From assembly GCA_963824985.1 (NCBI GenBank), contig CAWGRQ010000004.1, positions 1 to 64,000 of the forward strand: DNA of 64,000 nucleotides. The letters run 5' to 3'. Each line of letters starts with the position of its first letter. Positions within the stretch are counted from its first letter, which is position 1. The position numbers and the translations under genes were made by a program. The notes beneath the pieces were generated by a model. That model saw nothing but the letters and a program-made list of their open reading frames with translations. It was not told where the DNA came from and ran no database searches. This stretch comes from JAFNAG01 sp963824985. Lineage in GTDB: Bacteria; Acidobacteriota; UBA6911. Of this stretch, positions 46,237 to 55,833 are shown one piece after another.

Positions 46237-48219
46237 CTATGAGCCGGTCCCATCCGCGTCCGGAGCGTTTATTAATTGCCGAAATCTCGCCCGCTGCTCA
46301 GCGGACCCAAGGACGGCCAGGACGTCGCCCTGCTGGAAGATTCTGCCGGGATCGGGATTTGGGATCGTCTCTTCGCCATGAAGCACGGTCACGATCGATG
46401 CGCCCGTCTGCCTGCGGATTTCGGCCTGCGTGGCGCTTTTCCCGATCAAGGGGCAATCTCCGGGTAACGGAATCCACTCGATCTCCATGGATTGGGTGGC
46501 GCGCTGGAGACGCCGCAGGCGGGATGCATCGGTTTGCATTTGGTAAAGCGGCTCATAAAGTTCTTTGCGCACGCCGTCGGTAAAGCGCTGGATTTCGAGC
46601 GCCGGAATGTCCAAATGCAAAAGCGCCTGGCGCACGATTTCCAATGCCGCTTCGGATTCGGGTTGAACCAGATCCTGGACCCCCAAGGCTCGCAGCTGCT
46701 CCAAGTGACTCACCTGGGCTGATCGAGCGACGATCGGCAGGCGCGGATTGAGTTGCCGGGCTCTCTTGACAATCAGCTCCGTATCAAAAACGGCAGGAAC
46801 GGTTACCAACAGGAGGCGCGCCCGAGATGCGCCGGCCGCTTCCAGCACAACAGGGCTCCCCGCGTCCCCGTATATTACCGGCAGTCCCGTGGAGCGGGCC
46901 TTCCATACGGCGTTCTGTTCGAATTCAATGACAACGAATGGGAATCCGAGCCGCCAAAGCACTCCTGCCGTGAAACTGCCGACACGGCCATACCCACAGA
47001 TGATGATGTGATCCCCCAACGCCTGCTCCGGCATGTTGGCCACATCGGGCTGCTGAATCCGGCGCCAGCGCTGATACCATCCCATGATCAAAGGGACAAG
47101 ACGCAGGGAGAAGGGCGTGATCACCATCGTGATTACGGCCGTTGCGAGCACGAGGGAAAAAGTCCCGGGCCGGATGGCCTGGACATGCAGACCCACTCGG
47201 CCCAAAAGAAATGCGAATTCTCCGATTTGAAATGTCCCAAATCCGACGTACAGGGCCGTGGAGTACTGATATCCGAAAAGACGCGCCAATCCCCCAAAAA
47301 CAAGCACCTTCCCCACCACCACCGGCCCCAGCAGGATCAGTACCGTCGGAAAATTATGGTACAGATACGGAAGATCCAGCAGCATGCCGACAGAAACAAA
47401 GAAGAGCATGCCGAAAACATCCCGGAGTGGAATGATGTCGCTCAGCGCCTGATGGCTGTATTCCGATTCACTCAGCACCATGCCGGCAACGAAGGCGCCA
47501 AAAGCGAATGAGAGTCCGACGATGTAGGAGGCATAGCCGATTCCCAAGCCGAGCGCCATGATCGACATGATGAACAGCTCGCGGGAATTCCAGGCGGCAA
47601 TGCGTTTCAGGAGAGCAGGAATGAGGCGCGTGCCTCCAAAAATCATGGCGAGGAGGAAGAGTGTGGCGCGGACCACGGCCAATGATAATACGCCGATCCC
47701 CCGATCGAGCTGCTGCAGCTCCGGCAGGATGATGATCATGGGTACAATGGCCAGATCCTGAATGATCAGCATGCCGATCATGATGCGACCTGACAATCGG
47801 TCAAGCGCTCCCAGGGCGCCGAGCGTTTTCAGGACCACGACCGTGCTCGAAATGGAAATCAGCGCTCCAAGCCATAACGATTCGTAAGGTGCCCACCCGA
47901 GCCACCGGCCAATGCCAAAACCCAATGCTATGGACAGCAGGAGTTGAATCGGCGTTCCCAGAAGGGCGATTCGTCGAACGGGCTGAAGTTTTTTGAGCGA
48001 GAACTCAATACCCAGCGCAAAAAGCAGGAGCGCCACGCCGATTTCCGCCAGCAGCTCGATATTGTGGATCTCCGTCACGGTATAACCGCCCGTGTACGGG
48101 CCGACGGCTATTCCTGCGAGGATATATCCGAGGATCAGAGGCAGGCGGAGGCGTTGGGCGATGAATCCGCCTACCAGCGCGGCGACGACAATGATCGCGA
48201 TGTCAGCGGCAATTCCCAT
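46237..48219 (-). CDS. KefB-like cation:proton antiporter (CPA2) with RCK domains
   Basis: A 660-residue protein. The first 380 residues hold about 12-13 membrane helices of the CPA2 family (IAAQRLRLPLILGYILAG-type start, LFALGIEFSLKKL, SSTVVVLKTLGALG). An RCK_N/TrkA-N domain follows near 400-530 with the nucleotide loop IICGYGRVGSFTAGVL and VIYGDAGSPVVLEAAG. A TrkA-C domain closes the protein (CPLIGKSATQAEIRRQTGAS). It should exchange K+ or Na+ for H+ under nucleotide control. No ancillary KefF-like gene lies beside it. It is in the same direction as lhr but separated by 30 bases. Confidence 0.88.
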   Translation of the reverse strand: MGIAADIAIIVVAALVGGFIAQRLRLPLILGYILAGIAVGPYTGGYTVTEIHNIELLAEIGVALLLFALGIEFSLKKLQPVRRIALLGTPIQLLLSIALGFGIGRWLGWAPYESLWLGALISISSTVVVLKTLGALGALDRLSGRIMIGMLIIQDLAIVPMIIILPELQQLDRGIGVLSLAVVRATLFLLAMIFGGTRLIPALLKRIAAWNSRELFIMSIMALGLGIGYASYIVGLSFAFGAFVAGMVLSESEYSHQALSDIIPLRDVFGMLFFVSVGMLLDLPYLYHNFPTVLILLGPVVVGKVLVFGGLARLFGYQYSTALYVGFGTFQIGEFAFLLGRVGLHVQAIRPGTFSLVLATAVITMVITPFSLRLVPLIMGWYQRWRRIQQPDVANMPEQALGDHIIICGYGRVGSFTAGVLWRLGFPFVVIEFEQNAVWKARSTGLPVIYGDAGSPVVLEAAGASRARLLLVTVPAVFDTELIVKRARQLNPRLPIVARSAQVSHLEQLRALGVQDLVQPESEAALEIVRQALLHLDIPALEIQRFTDGVRKELYEPLYQMQTDASRLRRLQRATQSMEIEWIPLPGDCPLIGKSATQAEIRRQTGASIVTVLHGEETIPNPDPGRIFQQGDVLAVLGSAEQRARFRQLINAPDADGTGS

Positions 48220-48441
48220 TTTGTTGCCTGCCCTGCTGATCGGTTATGAAATCTCGAAAATCCGGCTTCTCCCGGCAACTGCAAACATCCCCACGATGAC
48301 AATTTTGCTTTGATTATTGATACTAACTCAATACCGGATCGAGGAAAATCCCTCGGTTGAGCAGGCCCTCGGTTCACGTTTGCAGGTCGCCTGCGCTCAG
48401 CGCACGTGTGACGCCTTCGCCCGGTTTGCGCAGCCCGACTA

Positions 48442-48900
48442 TCATGCGCTTTCAGTGCCGCTGAAATCGGCCGTCAGATCCAATGACGGTACCTTACTCT
48501 TGCTGACAAATGAAAAATAGGTCCGGGCTACGCTCTCCTTCCCAATTCTCAACACGGTGTTAACAAGCGCAACAGCCTCCGCATACTCGTTGGGCTGCAT
48601 TTCATTCAGGATCTGGTCCCAGATGGATTCCTCCAGCACGTTAAATGCAGTCTGCACCTCGCGGAGACTGAAGCCTGAAGAAAAACGTTGTTCGGCAATC
48701 TTCCGGGCATACCTGATCATGGGCCCGGCATTCCTGGTCAGCAGACATTCCAGCGTAAGGTCGCACAGACTCTGAAACCGCTCCCGTGTCTGTGCCGGAT
48801 TCGCGATCTCGTAATGACGAAGTTGCGCCCCCGTGATGGTGTCGGTTGCTTTGTCAACGATTTCGCTACCCCTTTTTCTCAACAGCTCAGTCGCATCCAT
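48442..48900 (-). CDS. RsbRD N-terminal-like sensor domain protein
   Basis: A 152-residue helical protein resembling the RsbRD/RsbR-type N-terminal globin-like sensor domain: RFQSLCDLTLECLLTRNAG, IAEQRFSSGFSLREVQTAFN and LEESIWDQIL. In characterised systems this domain is fused to a STAS domain in stress regulation; here it stands alone. The start at 48900 has AAGGAGG five bases upstream; the longer frame adds nine residues without support. There is no partner gene nearby. The 220 bases to the antiporter gene hold nothing I can name. Confidence 0.68.
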   Translation of the reverse strand: MDATELLRKRGSEIVDKATDTITGAQLRHYEIANPAQTRERFQSLCDLTLECLLTRNAGPMIRYARKIAEQRFSSGFSLREVQTAFNVLEESIWDQILNEMQPNEYAEAVALVNTVLRIGKESVARTYFSFVSKSKVPSLDLTADFSGTESA

Positions 48901-49268
48901 GACCACCTCCTTGTCCAAAACGCTCATTCAATGAACTTCGCCGGGAGTTTGTCAATCGCCATATCTACACCGCCCACCGGAACACTGCAGTCAGGGCTGC
49001 AACCATCCGACCGCATGTGATCCTGGAGCGTCGCGTGGCCGATGCGGCGGATCGAAAACTGCCACGCGTATGCAACATTCGGAGGCTCAACGGTACAAGA
49101 ATTGTAAAAGTCATGACAGGCAAATCGACGAGACCGGTTTGCGAATGTTGCATACCCCTCGTATCTTACGACTTCTTCAGAAAGACTTCAGTTGCACTCC
49201 AGTGCCCAGGCAAAAATAATAGGGCGTAGAGAGGTCGCTGTGAACATCCTTGTGATTGAAAGTGATTA
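48901..49268. other. Intergenic region with a long-loop inverted repeat
   Basis: No gene was found here. GTATGCAACATTCG (49068-49081) and its exact complement CGAATGTTGCATAC (49142-49155) flank a 60-base loop that includes GAGGCTCAACGG. The structure resembles a decayed REPIN-type unit or the stem of a structured RNA. Nothing else is recognisable. Confidence 0.4.
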
Positions 49269-49551
49269 AGGGCTCGCGCAAAAATAACTTGGCATTTTGT
49301 TGCGACCCCAGGCGTAACTCTAACATATTGTTTTGCGCATGCCTTTTGCTGCAATATATCCCCAGGCTCCACACGTCGTGGGGCCGCAACCCTGCGGGGC
49401 ACGGCGGCGGGCGCGCATCTGCGGCGTTGCCGCTCCTCGGAGATGTCACCACATCGCCTGCGTCGCGGCGCCTTGCATCTGCCCACCCCAGGAGCACCAC
49501 AGGTGCGACGGTGCTCGCGCCAAAACGCCAACTTATCTTTGCGCGAACCCT
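49269..49551. repeat. 283-bp terminal-inverted-repeat element
   Basis: The ends AGGGCTCGCGCAAAAATAAC and GTTATTTTTGCGCGAGCCCT-like sequence (right end 49521-49551) are inverted copies over 31 bases, with four mismatches. The body is GC-rich and lacks a convincing ORF. A partial relative lies at 19330-19435. The size and structure fit a non-autonomous mobile element. Confidence 0.65.
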
Positions 49552-49735
49552 AAGTGTGTTTCAGGTAAATCGCGGTTCAGGGTGTGCCGATGAGATTCTA
49601 ATGCCTGTTGCTGCCAGCACCTTTTCGGATTAAGGTAATGCGGAATGTCCATATATCAATGAGCTGCCTGGCAACCGCAGCCGCAATTTCGATCTGAACT
49701 GCCAGGGAGAGGTGTGTCCGAGAGAGGGGGGTAAC

Positions 49736-51088
49736 ATGATCGTACGCATGTCCGCCCGATGGCTCCTTATATCAATCTTCCTCTGTGGAACAGCCGCGGC
49801 CCAGAATTACGGCGGCGACGCGCGCAAGATCGGAATGGGGGGGATAGGGTATTCGGGGAGCCTTGCGCCGAAAATGACCGGTGAGAAGCGACCATACTAT
49901 TCGATCGTAGCGCCGTTAGGACTGATCCAATTGTATCAGGATCGCGATCGATTCAATCCCGATCACGAGAGCTTCGATCCATTGCTGGCACTGGAATACG
50001 CAGCCAATCCCTTGCATTACGTCTTCGGGCGGGCTCCGGGCGGACCGAGGGGCCGCTTTGTTTCGGACATAGTGGATGGAACCGTCAGCCGCGATCTAAA
50101 CACCTATCGAGGATTTGTCCCCGTGAATACGCTTCTTGCCGAAGGGCTGGCCGCGCCGAACTGGGGAAAGACCTTCAAAATATTCAAAGGCAAGGACGGC
50201 GGCTTCCACGGCTTTTATGTAGGCGCCGGCCCTTATCTCTCTGAGAAAACAGACCTGAACATCGACAGGCAGCTCACCGATGTATTCGCCAGTACCACGC
50301 CGGTATCCATTCCCAACCGCACTTTCACGGTCGCCGATGTGTCGAGCGGACAGGTCGCGCTCGCCGTCACAGGCGGCTACCGCGGTCGAATCATGTGGCC
50401 CGGACGGAGCACCGCCGGCAAGGGGAACCGCGAAGGCCTCTACCTGGGAGTGCATTACAACTATCTTCGCGGATTTCTGTACCAGAATGCCGATATCCGA
50501 GTACGAATGGACACGGATGCGAACGGGTTGCTGACAATCGTGCCGGCGGTTACTCCCGTTGTCGTCGATCACCTTGACTCGCGCTCCGGCAGCGGTTTTT
50601 CCATCGACATGGGTGTGGCAGCGGTGATTGACAGGTGGGAATTCGGGTTCGGGGTTAACGGCATAGCCAACAGAATCGACTGGCGGAACCTGGAACTCAA
50701 GCGTTACACGCTGCAGAGCCTGGTGACGGGGGCGGATTTTATCAGCCAGGAACTACCCGCACCCGCTTCGAAGTTCAGGGTGGAACTTCCCGTGAACTAC
50801 ACGGGGAGCGGGGCCTTCCACCTGAATGCCTGGACCGTCGTTGCCGAAGTATCCCACGGGTTTCAGAACATCAGTTTTCACGGCGGGATTGAACGCCGGT
50901 TGGGCGCGATTGATCTCCGGGGCGGCGGGCGCTACTCGCTTAACCGCTGGCATCCCTCAGGCGGTATCGGCCTGAATCTGGGGCAGCGGGTTTCGGTGGA
51001 CGTTGCCGCATTCGGAACCACCACCAACATCGAGCGGCAACTGCGACCTGCGCTCGCAGTGTCGCTCAGGCTCAATCGCCGGCAGTAG
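49736..51088 (+). CDS. Outer-membrane beta-barrel protein, uncharacterised
   Basis: A 450-residue exported protein with a signal peptide (MIVRMSARWLLISIFLCGTA, cleaved after AAA). The mature part has an N-terminal GGDARKIGMGGIGYSGS motif. Alternating strands follow (GFYVGAGPYLSEKTD, REGLYLGVHYNYLRGFLYQ, VDVAAFGTTTNIERQLRPAL), as in FadL/PorV- or TraF-like barrels. The C-terminus AVSLRLNRRQ lacks a terminal Phe. The function is unknown. GAGGGGGG lies before the ATG; the longer frame adds eight residues. Confidence 0.65.
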   Translation: MIVRMSARWLLISIFLCGTAAAQNYGGDARKIGMGGIGYSGSLAPKMTGEKRPYYSIVAPLGLIQLYQDRDRFNPDHESFDPLLALEYAANPLHYVFGRAPGGPRGRFVSDIVDGTVSRDLNTYRGFVPVNTLLAEGLAAPNWGKTFKIFKGKDGGFHGFYVGAGPYLSEKTDLNIDRQLTDVFASTTPVSIPNRTFTVADVSSGQVALAVTGGYRGRIMWPGRSTAGKGNREGLYLGVHYNYLRGFLYQNADIRVRMDTDANGLLTIVPAVTPVVVDHLDSRSGSGFSIDMGVAAVIDRWEFGFGVNGIANRIDWRNLELKRYTLQSLVTGADFISQELPAPASKFRVELPVNYTGSGAFHLNAWTVVAEVSHGFQNISFHGGIERRLGAIDLRGGGRYSLNRWHPSGGIGLNLGQRVSVDVAAFGTTTNIERQLRPALAVSLRLNRRQ

Positions 51089-51197
51089 GGCTCCGGGGCT
51101 TCCTCTGTGGGTCGGGATCTCGCCGTTCGGTGCCCGCTATCTGTTTTTCCCAGGTCCCGCGGCCATGATAGAGAGAAGGTCGTTCCCCAAGAACCCG

Positions 51198-51278
51198 GTG
51201 TCAGGTCTGGAATATTTACTTTTGAATTTAATGGCGACATGATTGCAGCTTCAGAAGTAAATGTTCCAGACCTGACAC
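51198..51278. repeat. REPIN-like pair with 24-base arms
   Basis: GTGTCAGGTCTGGAATATTT at the left and AAATGTTCCAGACCTGACAC at the right are inverted copies (23 of 24 bases over the full arms) around a 33-base loop. It is a different family from the AAATAGGGGACG palindromes. It lies between the barrel gene and the next gene. Confidence 0.65.
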
Positions 51279-51680
51279 GCGCTCTTCCTCATAACACCTT
51301 CAGGGCTTAAGATTTCGCCTCCTCGGCGGAATCTGTGGGTAGCGGAGGCCATAACATCGGCGTAAGCAACTGATGTTACGCATCTTAGCATCTTTTGAGG
51401 GCCCAATACTTCCGAGGCTCAGATTTCAAATGGGTAGAATGGTAGTAGGGCCTGTGGGAATGCGGCATTTCCATCAGGCCAATCTTTTCACGGGTGATTT
51501 CACCCACAAACTCTGCCGAAGACCCAAGATTTCCAGACCTCAACTTTCACCTGCGCCGGGCGCGTGCCTTGGTAAGAATATACGAAACATCCGGATTTCG
51601 AGGCCGTATTTCTGGCAGATAACACCCGTTGATCGCATGCTGTCGTATTCCCAATTCTCCCTGGAGGTTCAAGGTAGTTT
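51279..51680. other. Intergenic region without a gene
   Basis: About 400 bases with no supported ORF. A short hairpin (GATTTCGCC...GGCGGAATC) lies near 51311-51334 and could end transcription from the left. The promoter of the following large gene should lie here, but no clear consensus was seen. Confidence 0.35.
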
Positions 51681-54305
51681 ATGACCGCGAACTTCGCATT
51701 GCGAAGACTGGCCTGGATCGGCATTTTGATGGTAGTCGTGCTTGTGCTCGGGTCATTGCTGGTTCCCATGATCCGAAAGCTCACATTCCGAAAGGCATCC
51801 GAAACTTCCAAATTCGGAGACCAGCAAGAGCCGCGAAGCGGCGATTCAGGACCGATTCCCGGGATGAATCCTGCCTCATCGTCACAAGTCTCGGGGATCG
51901 GCCTCTCGAAACACGCCATCATCATTCATGTGTTGGATGCCCTGAGCGGACGCGGAATCGAAGGTGCCTCATTGCAAATCCGGGAATCCAAATCTCAACC
52001 CGGAGTGCCGCCGGACGGCGGAGAATTCATGACGGACAAAAGCGGTACCTGCGCTGTATCGCTCCCCGCACAAATAACCTCTGTTATGGTCAGAGCCGAC
52101 GGTTATGTTTCCCGCTACCTGCTGTTCCGGTCCACCGAGGATTTTTTGCCCGAGTATACTTTCAGGCTGGAAGAGGGCATCGCCATTGGAGGTTTTGTAC
52201 ATGATCCGGACGGTAAGCCCATTCGCGATGTCCGAATCGCGGTGCAGGTAGACAGCCTCCTCTCGCTGAGCTCCAAGCCGCCATATCGCGACCTTTTCAA
52301 TCCAATGCTGCTGCTGCAAACGGACTCGTCCGGCAGTTGGAAATGCAGTGAAGTACCCCGGGATCCCGAAAGAATCACGCTCAGCTTATCCCATCCTGAA
52401 TTTATGTCGGGCGGATATACTAGTGATGCTGCCCACGCCGCTTCGCGAAAAATCCAGTCGATTGCTATGAAAGAACTAGAATCAGGTAACGCAGTTCTTA
52501 TCATGAAGTACGGCCTCCTGCTGGCGGGGATGGTGATGGATGAAGACGGCAAGGCAATTGAAGGCGCCGCCGTGAAACACGTTGACAGATCTGTTGCCCG
52601 ACGGGAGCTGCGCGCGGCCTCGACCTCGGCAGACGGCCGGTTTGTTTTTGCAGATGCTGCGCCAGGCGAAACCGAGATCACAATACAGGCGAAAGGATTT
52701 GTTTCCGCAAACAAGATCATCGCAGTCGTCCGAGGACTGCCGGACGTCGAGTTTCGCCTGAAGAGAGGCGGGAGCGTGCGCGGGCGTGTTGTGGACGACG
52801 ACGGCAATCCAATCGAAGGAGTGGACATCATGACGTACCTGTCGGGTGTTGGCACTCTCTGGCAGTGCAAAACCGATACAGATGGCCGCTTCTTGTGGGA
52901 GTCTGCTCCTGAGAAGGCGTTGGAATATAGGGTATATGCAAAAAACTACCAGGCCCTTCCGGCGGTACTCCTGGAAACTAATAAGGATTACCAGATCACG
53001 CTCCACAGACTCCTGACCATGCGCATTTCGGGGACGGTTACCGACTCACATACCAAAACGCCGATTGACAGGTTTACGGTCGCCGCGTTGCCGGATCGGA
53101 TGCCCGATGTGGCCGTCGTATCCGTCGAAGGCACTGCCGGCAACTTCACGCTTCCTGTTGATGAGCGATTTCCGACTTACAGCTTGAGAGTGAATGCGGA
53201 TGGATTTGTGACCAAGACCAGTTCATCCCTGGAATTCAGACAGGGTGACTTGTACCTCGAATTCAACCTCTCTCGCGGTGATGGGCCATCCGGCGTAGTA
53301 AAACTGCCCGGCGGTGAACCGGTGGCAGACGCCGGCGTGTATCTGTGCGGAGGGATCGTTACCAACACCAGCTTCATAAATCCCGGAGAAAAAGCACCGG
53401 CGGCTCCGATGATGACAGGCCTGAAGACCATCCGCGCCGGGCAAGGCGGCGGGATTTATTATGCCGCCACGACAACGGATGAAAAGGGCCGATTTACGTT
53501 CTCTTCCATGCCTGAGGCCCATACCGCTATTTCTTCTCACGAAAGAGGATTCGTTGCGGTCACGGTCGAACAACTGAAGGATTCGCGAATCCTGATCCTC
53601 CAACCATGGGGACGGATTGAAGGCAGCCTCAAAATCGGCAAGAGCGCCGGCGCGAACCAGACAGTGCGGTTGCGTTCATTGAATTTCGATTTCGTGTCTC
53701 GTCCCCCCGAAATTCTCATCACCAGCATGGCGGCTCGAACGGATAATGAAGGCGGGTTTGCATTTCCCACTCTGCCGCCGGGCGATTATTGGATTGAGGG
53801 TCCCGGCGGGCAGGCCGCGTCAGCTACAGTCCGGTCGGGAGAAACCGTGCTGGTAAAGCTTGGAGGTTCGGGTCGCCCGCTTACAGGGACGTTCGTTATC
53901 TCTGGAACGGATCAGCAGCCCGACTGGAGCCGTGTCCGTCCAATCTTGGCTGCGAGACGGCCGGAAGTGCCAATGCCGGACAGGAATGATAAGATCGCCA
54001 TGCGCGCCTGGCGTCGCACTGAGGAAGGCAAGAACTGGCTGCGTACCGCGCGAAACTATCCGATTACGGTCGCTGCAGACGGCTCATTCCGAGCGGAGGA
54101 CATTCCCGCAGGCACCTACACATTGAGCACCTCCATCACCATTGCAGACCCTTCCCAGCCCTCACAAATTCGTCGCGGGGAAGCAACGCAGGAGGTTGTA
54201 GTCCAGGAAATGACCGGCGGCGGCAGCGACACCCCCATCAGCCTCGGGAGGATCCTGATTCAGATTGTGGACAGGCTGCGAAGTGAGTCCGTCGAAGCGA
54301 AGTGA
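51681..54305 (+). CDS. Membrane-anchored protein with tandem carboxypeptidase-regulatory domains
   Basis: An 874-residue protein with one N-terminal membrane helix (WIGILMVVVLVLGSLLVPM). Repeated beta-sandwich domains of the carboxypeptidase-regulatory type follow. Each shows the pattern G-x-V-x-D-x-x-G-x-P-I-x-x-V: FVHDPDGKPIRDVRIAV near 172, VMDEDGKAIEGAAVKHV near 285, VVDDDGNPIEGVDIMTY near 375. The segments between carry AAPGETEITIQAKGF-like turns. The long extracytoplasmic part probably acts in adhesion or cell-surface assembly. I see no catalytic motif. The 3' end overlaps a convergent antitoxin-like fragment. Confidence 0.72.
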   Translation: MTANFALRRLAWIGILMVVVLVLGSLLVPMIRKLTFRKASETSKFGDQQEPRSGDSGPIPGMNPASSSQVSGIGLSKHAIIIHVLDALSGRGIEGASLQIRESKSQPGVPPDGGEFMTDKSGTCAVSLPAQITSVMVRADGYVSRYLLFRSTEDFLPEYTFRLEEGIAIGGFVHDPDGKPIRDVRIAVQVDSLLSLSSKPPYRDLFNPMLLLQTDSSGSWKCSEVPRDPERITLSLSHPEFMSGGYTSDAAHAASRKIQSIAMKELESGNAVLIMKYGLLLAGMVMDEDGKAIEGAAVKHVDRSVARRELRAASTSADGRFVFADAAPGETEITIQAKGFVSANKIIAVVRGLPDVEFRLKRGGSVRGRVVDDDGNPIEGVDIMTYLSGVGTLWQCKTDTDGRFLWESAPEKALEYRVYAKNYQALPAVLLETNKDYQITLHRLLTMRISGTVTDSHTKTPIDRFTVAALPDRMPDVAVVSVEGTAGNFTLPVDERFPTYSLRVNADGFVTKTSSSLEFRQGDLYLEFNLSRGDGPSGVVKLPGGEPVADAGVYLCGGIVTNTSFINPGEKAPAAPMMTGLKTIRAGQGGGIYYAATTTDEKGRFTFSSMPEAHTAISSHERGFVAVTVEQLKDSRILILQPWGRIEGSLKIGKSAGANQTVRLRSLNFDFVSRPPEILITSMAARTDNEGGFAFPTLPPGDYWIEGPGGQAASATVRSGETVLVKLGGSGRPLTGTFVISGTDQQPDWSRVRPILAARRPEVPMPDRNDKIAMRAWRRTEEGKNWLRTARNYPITVAADGSFRAEDIPAGTYTLSTSITIADPSQPSQIRRGEATQEVVVQEMTGGGSDTPISLGRILIQIVDRLRSESVEAK

Positions 54306-54526
54306 ATCGGCTTCTTATCGGGAGTCAATGCTGCCGCCGATATCGAGGACCGCCGCGATTGCTTCCTCGATACCTCCGCAAGCCGCCGCGCCCGAGTCTG
54401 CATTTCCCGATTCATCGTCTCGACCGCGAGGCGGATATAAGCCGCACGGGAGAGGCGCAACGATGCGGCGCAACGCCGGCTTGCCTCTTCGAGTTCCCCA
54501 GGCAGCTTGAGAGATATGGCTTTCAT
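54260..54526 (-). pseudogene. Ribbon-helix-helix antitoxin with altered tail
   Basis: The frame begins MKAISLKLPGELEEASRRCA and continues LSRAAYIRLAVETMNREMQ, a typical ribbon-helix-helix DNA-binding antitoxin. The C-terminal portion after RRLAEVSRKQSRRSS departs from the family and overlaps the 3' end of the convergent gene by 46 bases. AAGGAG lies six bases before the ATG. No toxin gene follows. The toxin-binding tail is probably lost, leaving an orphan DNA-binding head that could still be expressed. Confidence 0.5.
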
Positions 54527-54574
54527 GATATCTCCTTGTGATATTCATCCGGCATATCTGGAAATAGATGCTCA

Positions 54575-54706
54575 TCAGAGTCCTGGATCAAGTCCAAGGA
54601 CCGTCCGGCACAAAATCTTGCACCCGTTGGCCGCATCTTTCCAACGGGTCAACTCCCTGGGTGAGTGGCTGATGCCGCCCAGAGAAGGCACGAAGATCAT
54701 CCCCGC
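54575..54706 (-). pseudogene. M20-family peptidase C-terminal remnant
   Basis: The frame reads AGMIFVPSLGGISHSPRELT, then RWKDAANGCKILCRTVLGL and a stop at 54575. This is the terminal block of M20 amidohydrolases such as carbamoylases and hydantoinases (GMIFVPSxxGxSHSPxE). Nothing upstream in this frame belongs to the family. It adjoins an amidohydrolase N-terminal fragment in another frame. Confidence 0.6.
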
Positions 54707-54808
54707 GGGTGCGGGTCGGCTGGATGGTGATGGCTGTCGCACTTTCCGCCGCGATCTGTGCGGCGCTCCCCTCAGCGCCATTCGTGACCGGCTGCGATTT
54801 CCGGGGCC

Positions 54809-55139
54809 GTTCAATCGCGCAGGCCATCGTCAGCGAAGCGGGATCCCTGGTTGCATATCGCCCGTCCAGGCCGAAATGCCAGTCCAGGTGCACGTGGGTG
54901 TCGATCAATCCGGGCAGGATGGTCAAACCCTTCAGATCATAGGTGGCCCCGGCTCCTGCCGCTGCCCCGGGTCCGACCCTGGCGCTGCGCCCACCTTCGA
55001 CCTGAATGACCGTGTTGTGCGCCACTCCGCCTTTTCCGTCCAGCAGCGAACCGGCTTGAATCACGATCGGCCTGTCCTGCGCCATGCCCAGGGAAACTAC
55101 AACCAGCAAGCCACAGAGAAGCAATGTTGCGAATCTCAT
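54809..55139 (-). pseudogene. Exported amidohydrolase, N-terminal fragment
   Basis: After GGAAGGAA and an ATG at 55139, the frame encodes a signal peptide (MRFATLLLCGLLVVVSLGMA). It continues IVIQAGSLLDGKGG, LKGLTILPGLIDTHVHLDWH (the H-x-H metal motif) and TRDPASLTMACAIE. The protein family then normally continues for 300 more residues, but here the sequence becomes unrelated. The fragment therefore retains the secretion signal and first metal site only. Confidence 0.65.
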
Positions 55140-55169
55140 TTCCTTCCGTCCTTTGATTAGCATCAATGC

Positions 55170-55301
55170 CATTTATGGTGACCTGCGCACCAGTATTGCC
55201 GAACGGCCGGAGCGGAATTTCCGCGGCTGAAGCGGCAGCAATCCGGTTCCGGCGAGGACTGCGGTATTGGCAACAAAGGTTTGTCGCGAAATCCGGGCCA
55301 T
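55170..55301 (-). pseudogene. Tat-exported aldo/keto reductase, N-terminal fragment
   Basis: A strong GAGGAGGAAATATC site precedes an ATG at 55301. The first frame encodes MARISRQTFVANTAVLAGTG, a Tat-type signal. A one-base shift near 55240 is needed to read AAEIPLRPFGNTGAQVTI, the opening strand of aldo/keto reductases. The rest of the enzyme is absent; the amidohydrolase fragment begins downstream. Confidence 0.5.
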
Positions 55302-55376
55302 GATATTTCCTCCTCTCATGAACAGGGCATGTCGTCGCGCTTGTGATGATGTGGGTCAAAGATAGGGTTTTATCGG

Positions 55377-55691
55377 GTGCGTTGCGATGAAGAATCCCGA
55401 AGAACGCAGCCCGTGCAACTCTCGGACTGCATGGCCGCTGCAGGCACCTGGAAATGGTCCAACGGCGGCAGCGTCACGCTCGACAACGGCGGCGCTGCGG
55501 TCGGCAACGACAACGGGGGCAAAGAGGTAAATCGCGGGAAATGGCCCTGCGTCAGCGTTACGCCCGTTACGATCGAGATCTCCTGGGTAAAGGGCGGCTG
55601 GCGGGACACGCTGACCCTATCGTCCAACGGGACGAGACTGGAAGGGGAAAACCAACAGAACTATCGCGTATGGGGAGAGAGAATCAGATAA
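55377..55691 (+). pseudogene. Fragment with a lipocalin-like GxWKW domain
   Basis: The frame encodes GTWKWSNGGSVTLDNGGAAV, then RGKWPCVSVTPVTIEISWVK and GWRDTLTLSSNGTRLEGEN. This is a small beta domain common as a repeat in secreted bacterial proteins (GxWxWxNGG...W...DTLTLSxDGxRLEGxN). The N-terminal residues before GTW are unlike a signal peptide and no ribosome binding site is visible, so it is likely a fragment. Confidence 0.45.
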
Positions 55692-55833
55692 TTACCCAAG
55701 TTTCGTCCCATTGCCTATTCCCACGCATTATTTCGAGGAGAATGTGGGACTGGATTAATCCTACGAAGTCTGACTGTAAAGGCAATCTCCCGGAGCGGTT
55801 GCGAACTGCGTGGCGGACGGTGATTCTGCCGGC

